From: Bacteroidia bacterium
GTDB lineage: Bacteria; Bacteroidota; Bacteroidia; AKYH767-A; OLB10
Direction: 5' to 3'
NCBI GenBank assembly: GCA_025450095.1
Contig: JANWID010000193.1
Location: forward strand, 1 to 7,509
Length of the DNA stretch: 7,509 nt
This document shows positions 6,860-7,509 of this stretch, in pieces. The notes beneath the pieces were generated by a model. That model was not told where the DNA came from, did not search any database, and saw only the letters and a program-made list of their open reading frames with translations. The position numbers were made by a program, and so were the translations under genes. Position 1 is the first letter of the stretch; each line of letters begins with the position of its first letter.

Positions 6860-7448
6860 AAAGTTTAAGTATATCGCCATTGAAGGTAATATCGGTGCCG
6901 GGAAAACATCACTTGCACGACGTATTGCCACGGACACGGGGAGTAACCTGTTGCTTGAAGAATTCGCTGAAAACACATTTCTCCCTCAGTTTTACAAAGA
7001 ACCTTCGCGATATGCATTCCCTCTGGAGTTGTCGTTCCTGGCCTCACGATACCAACAGCTGAAAAAATTCTTTGAGCAGAAGCCACAAGTACCAGTGGTA
7101 TCAGATTATCATTTCATCAAGTCATTTTTATTTGCTGGTTATAACCTGGGCGTTGATGAGCTTGAGTTATTCAAATCATTTTACGATATCCTTTCAACAC
7201 ATATACCTGAACCGGATATTGTCATTTATCTTGATCCGGGTATTGAACAACTGCAAAAAAATATTCACAAAAGGGGCCGGATTTTTGAAGCCGATATCAC
7301 GAAAATTTATCTTGATGGCATTCAAAAAGCATATCAGAATCTGATGAAAAAACATCCCTTTTCGGAGCTCATAATGATCTCCTCCGAAAATGTGGATTTT
7401 GTTAACAATGAAAACGATTATCTTTTAATAATCAATAAATTAACATAG
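6846..7448 (+). CDS. Deoxynucleoside kinase, folK-linked subtype
   Basis: This 200-residue, full-length deoxynucleoside kinase should phosphorylate deoxynucleosides in the cytosol for dNTP salvage. The P-loop GNIGAGKTS is at residues 14-22, followed by the substrate-site acid LLLEEF (35-40). The segment NTFLPQFY (43-50) and the helix ELSFLASRYQQL (61-72) come next. A DR(S/T)-equivalent reads SDYHFIKS (86-93), and the LID arginines lie in HKRGRIFE (141-148). The usual Arg after Asp in the DRS motif is Tyr88 here, unlike the left-edge paralogue (DRT). From memory this is a feature of the folK-linked subtype rather than damage. The ATG at 6846 lies inside folK, and no other in-frame start precedes the P-loop strand, so the 14-base overlap looks real. 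Base specificity is not determined by the sequence. Confidence 0.94.
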   Translation: MQLNKKFKYIAIEGNIGAGKTSLARRIATDTGSNLLLEEFAENTFLPQFYKEPSRYAFPLELSFLASRYQQLKKFFEQKPQVPVVSDYHFIKSFLFAGYNLGVDELELFKSFYDILSTHIPEPDIVIYLDPGIEQLQKNIHKRGRIFEADITKIYLDGIQKAYQNLMKKHPFSELIMISSENVDFVNNENDYLLIINKLT

Positions 7449-7474
7449 CACTTTTAATTCAGTTATTTGTTAAT

Positions 7475-7482
7475 TAAATTTG
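7475..7482 (+). promoter_or_regulatory. Possible -7 promoter element for a gene beyond the right edge
   Basis: After the kinase stop codon, the final 61 bases are AT-rich and contain TAAATTTG, a perfect TAnnTTTG match. No convincing -33 TTTG lies at the right distance. Three ATG triplets follow at 7493, 7496 and 7500, but too little sequence remains to say whether any begins a gene. I see no terminator hairpin in this stretch. Confidence 0.2.
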
Positions 7483-7509
7483 ATTTGGCTTTATGATGTA
7501 TGCAAACAA

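Noticed and set aside
7449..7509. Rho-independent terminator after the right kinase
   Set aside because: The stretch is AT-rich with only short palindromes such as TTAATTAA; there is no GC-rich stem with a following T-run.
1..7509. Defence island, mobile element, CRISPR array or RNA gene
   Set aside because: All long frames are core metabolic, repair or membrane genes, intergenic gaps are short, and no transposase, integrase, spaced repeat array or tRNA-like fold was seen.

Overview
The window looks like a chromosomal housekeeping segment of a member of the Bacteroidota. Four things point there. The start regions are A/T-rich and lack Shine-Dalgarno sequences. Several intergenic regions carry the Bacteroidota-type -7 element TAnnTTTG. 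One predicted secreted protein has a signal peptide ending in Ala before Gln. The gene set itself (bacterial GH3 protein, PHP-type PolX, 67K-type SppA, and a folK-linked deoxynucleoside kinase) is familiar from that phylum. I see no mobile element, CRISPR array, tRNA, rRNA or phage gene, and no gene-free stretch longer than about 105 bases.

Layout. Positions 1 to 6266 hold a run of minus-strand genes. Read in transcription order from the right they are sppA (membrane signal peptide peptidase), polX (HhH / degenerate polymerase / PHP nuclease), a GH3-family acyl-adenylating enzyme, a conserved secreted propeller-like protein, and the N-terminal part of a deoxynucleoside kinase that runs off the left edge. 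From 6350 onward two plus-strand genes, folK (folate synthesis) and a second deoxynucleoside kinase, overlap by 14 bases. The 83-base gap between sppA and folK is a divergent promoter region with a good inverted repeat. The last 61 bases hold a possible promoter for a gene beyond the right edge.

How the genes fit together. folK and the two deoxynucleoside kinases belong to one-carbon and nucleotide supply, and PolX belongs to DNA repair. SppA clears signal peptides from the inner membrane. The GH3 protein and the secreted protein are translationally coupled through an ATGA overlap, but the function of neither is known.

Most notable points. (1) The gene downstream of GH3 carries a single in-frame TGA at codon 14, inside an otherwise perfect signal peptide. 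(2) PolX has lost all three catalytic polymerase aspartates but keeps every PHP metal ligand. (3) An inverted repeat, CAGGTT-N8-AACCTG, sits between the sppA and folK promoters, and the folK -7 element lies so close to its ATG that the mRNA may be leaderless. (4) Four ACGAAT repeats sit symmetrically around a small GC hairpin in front of polX. I did not find a clearly new multi-gene system here.
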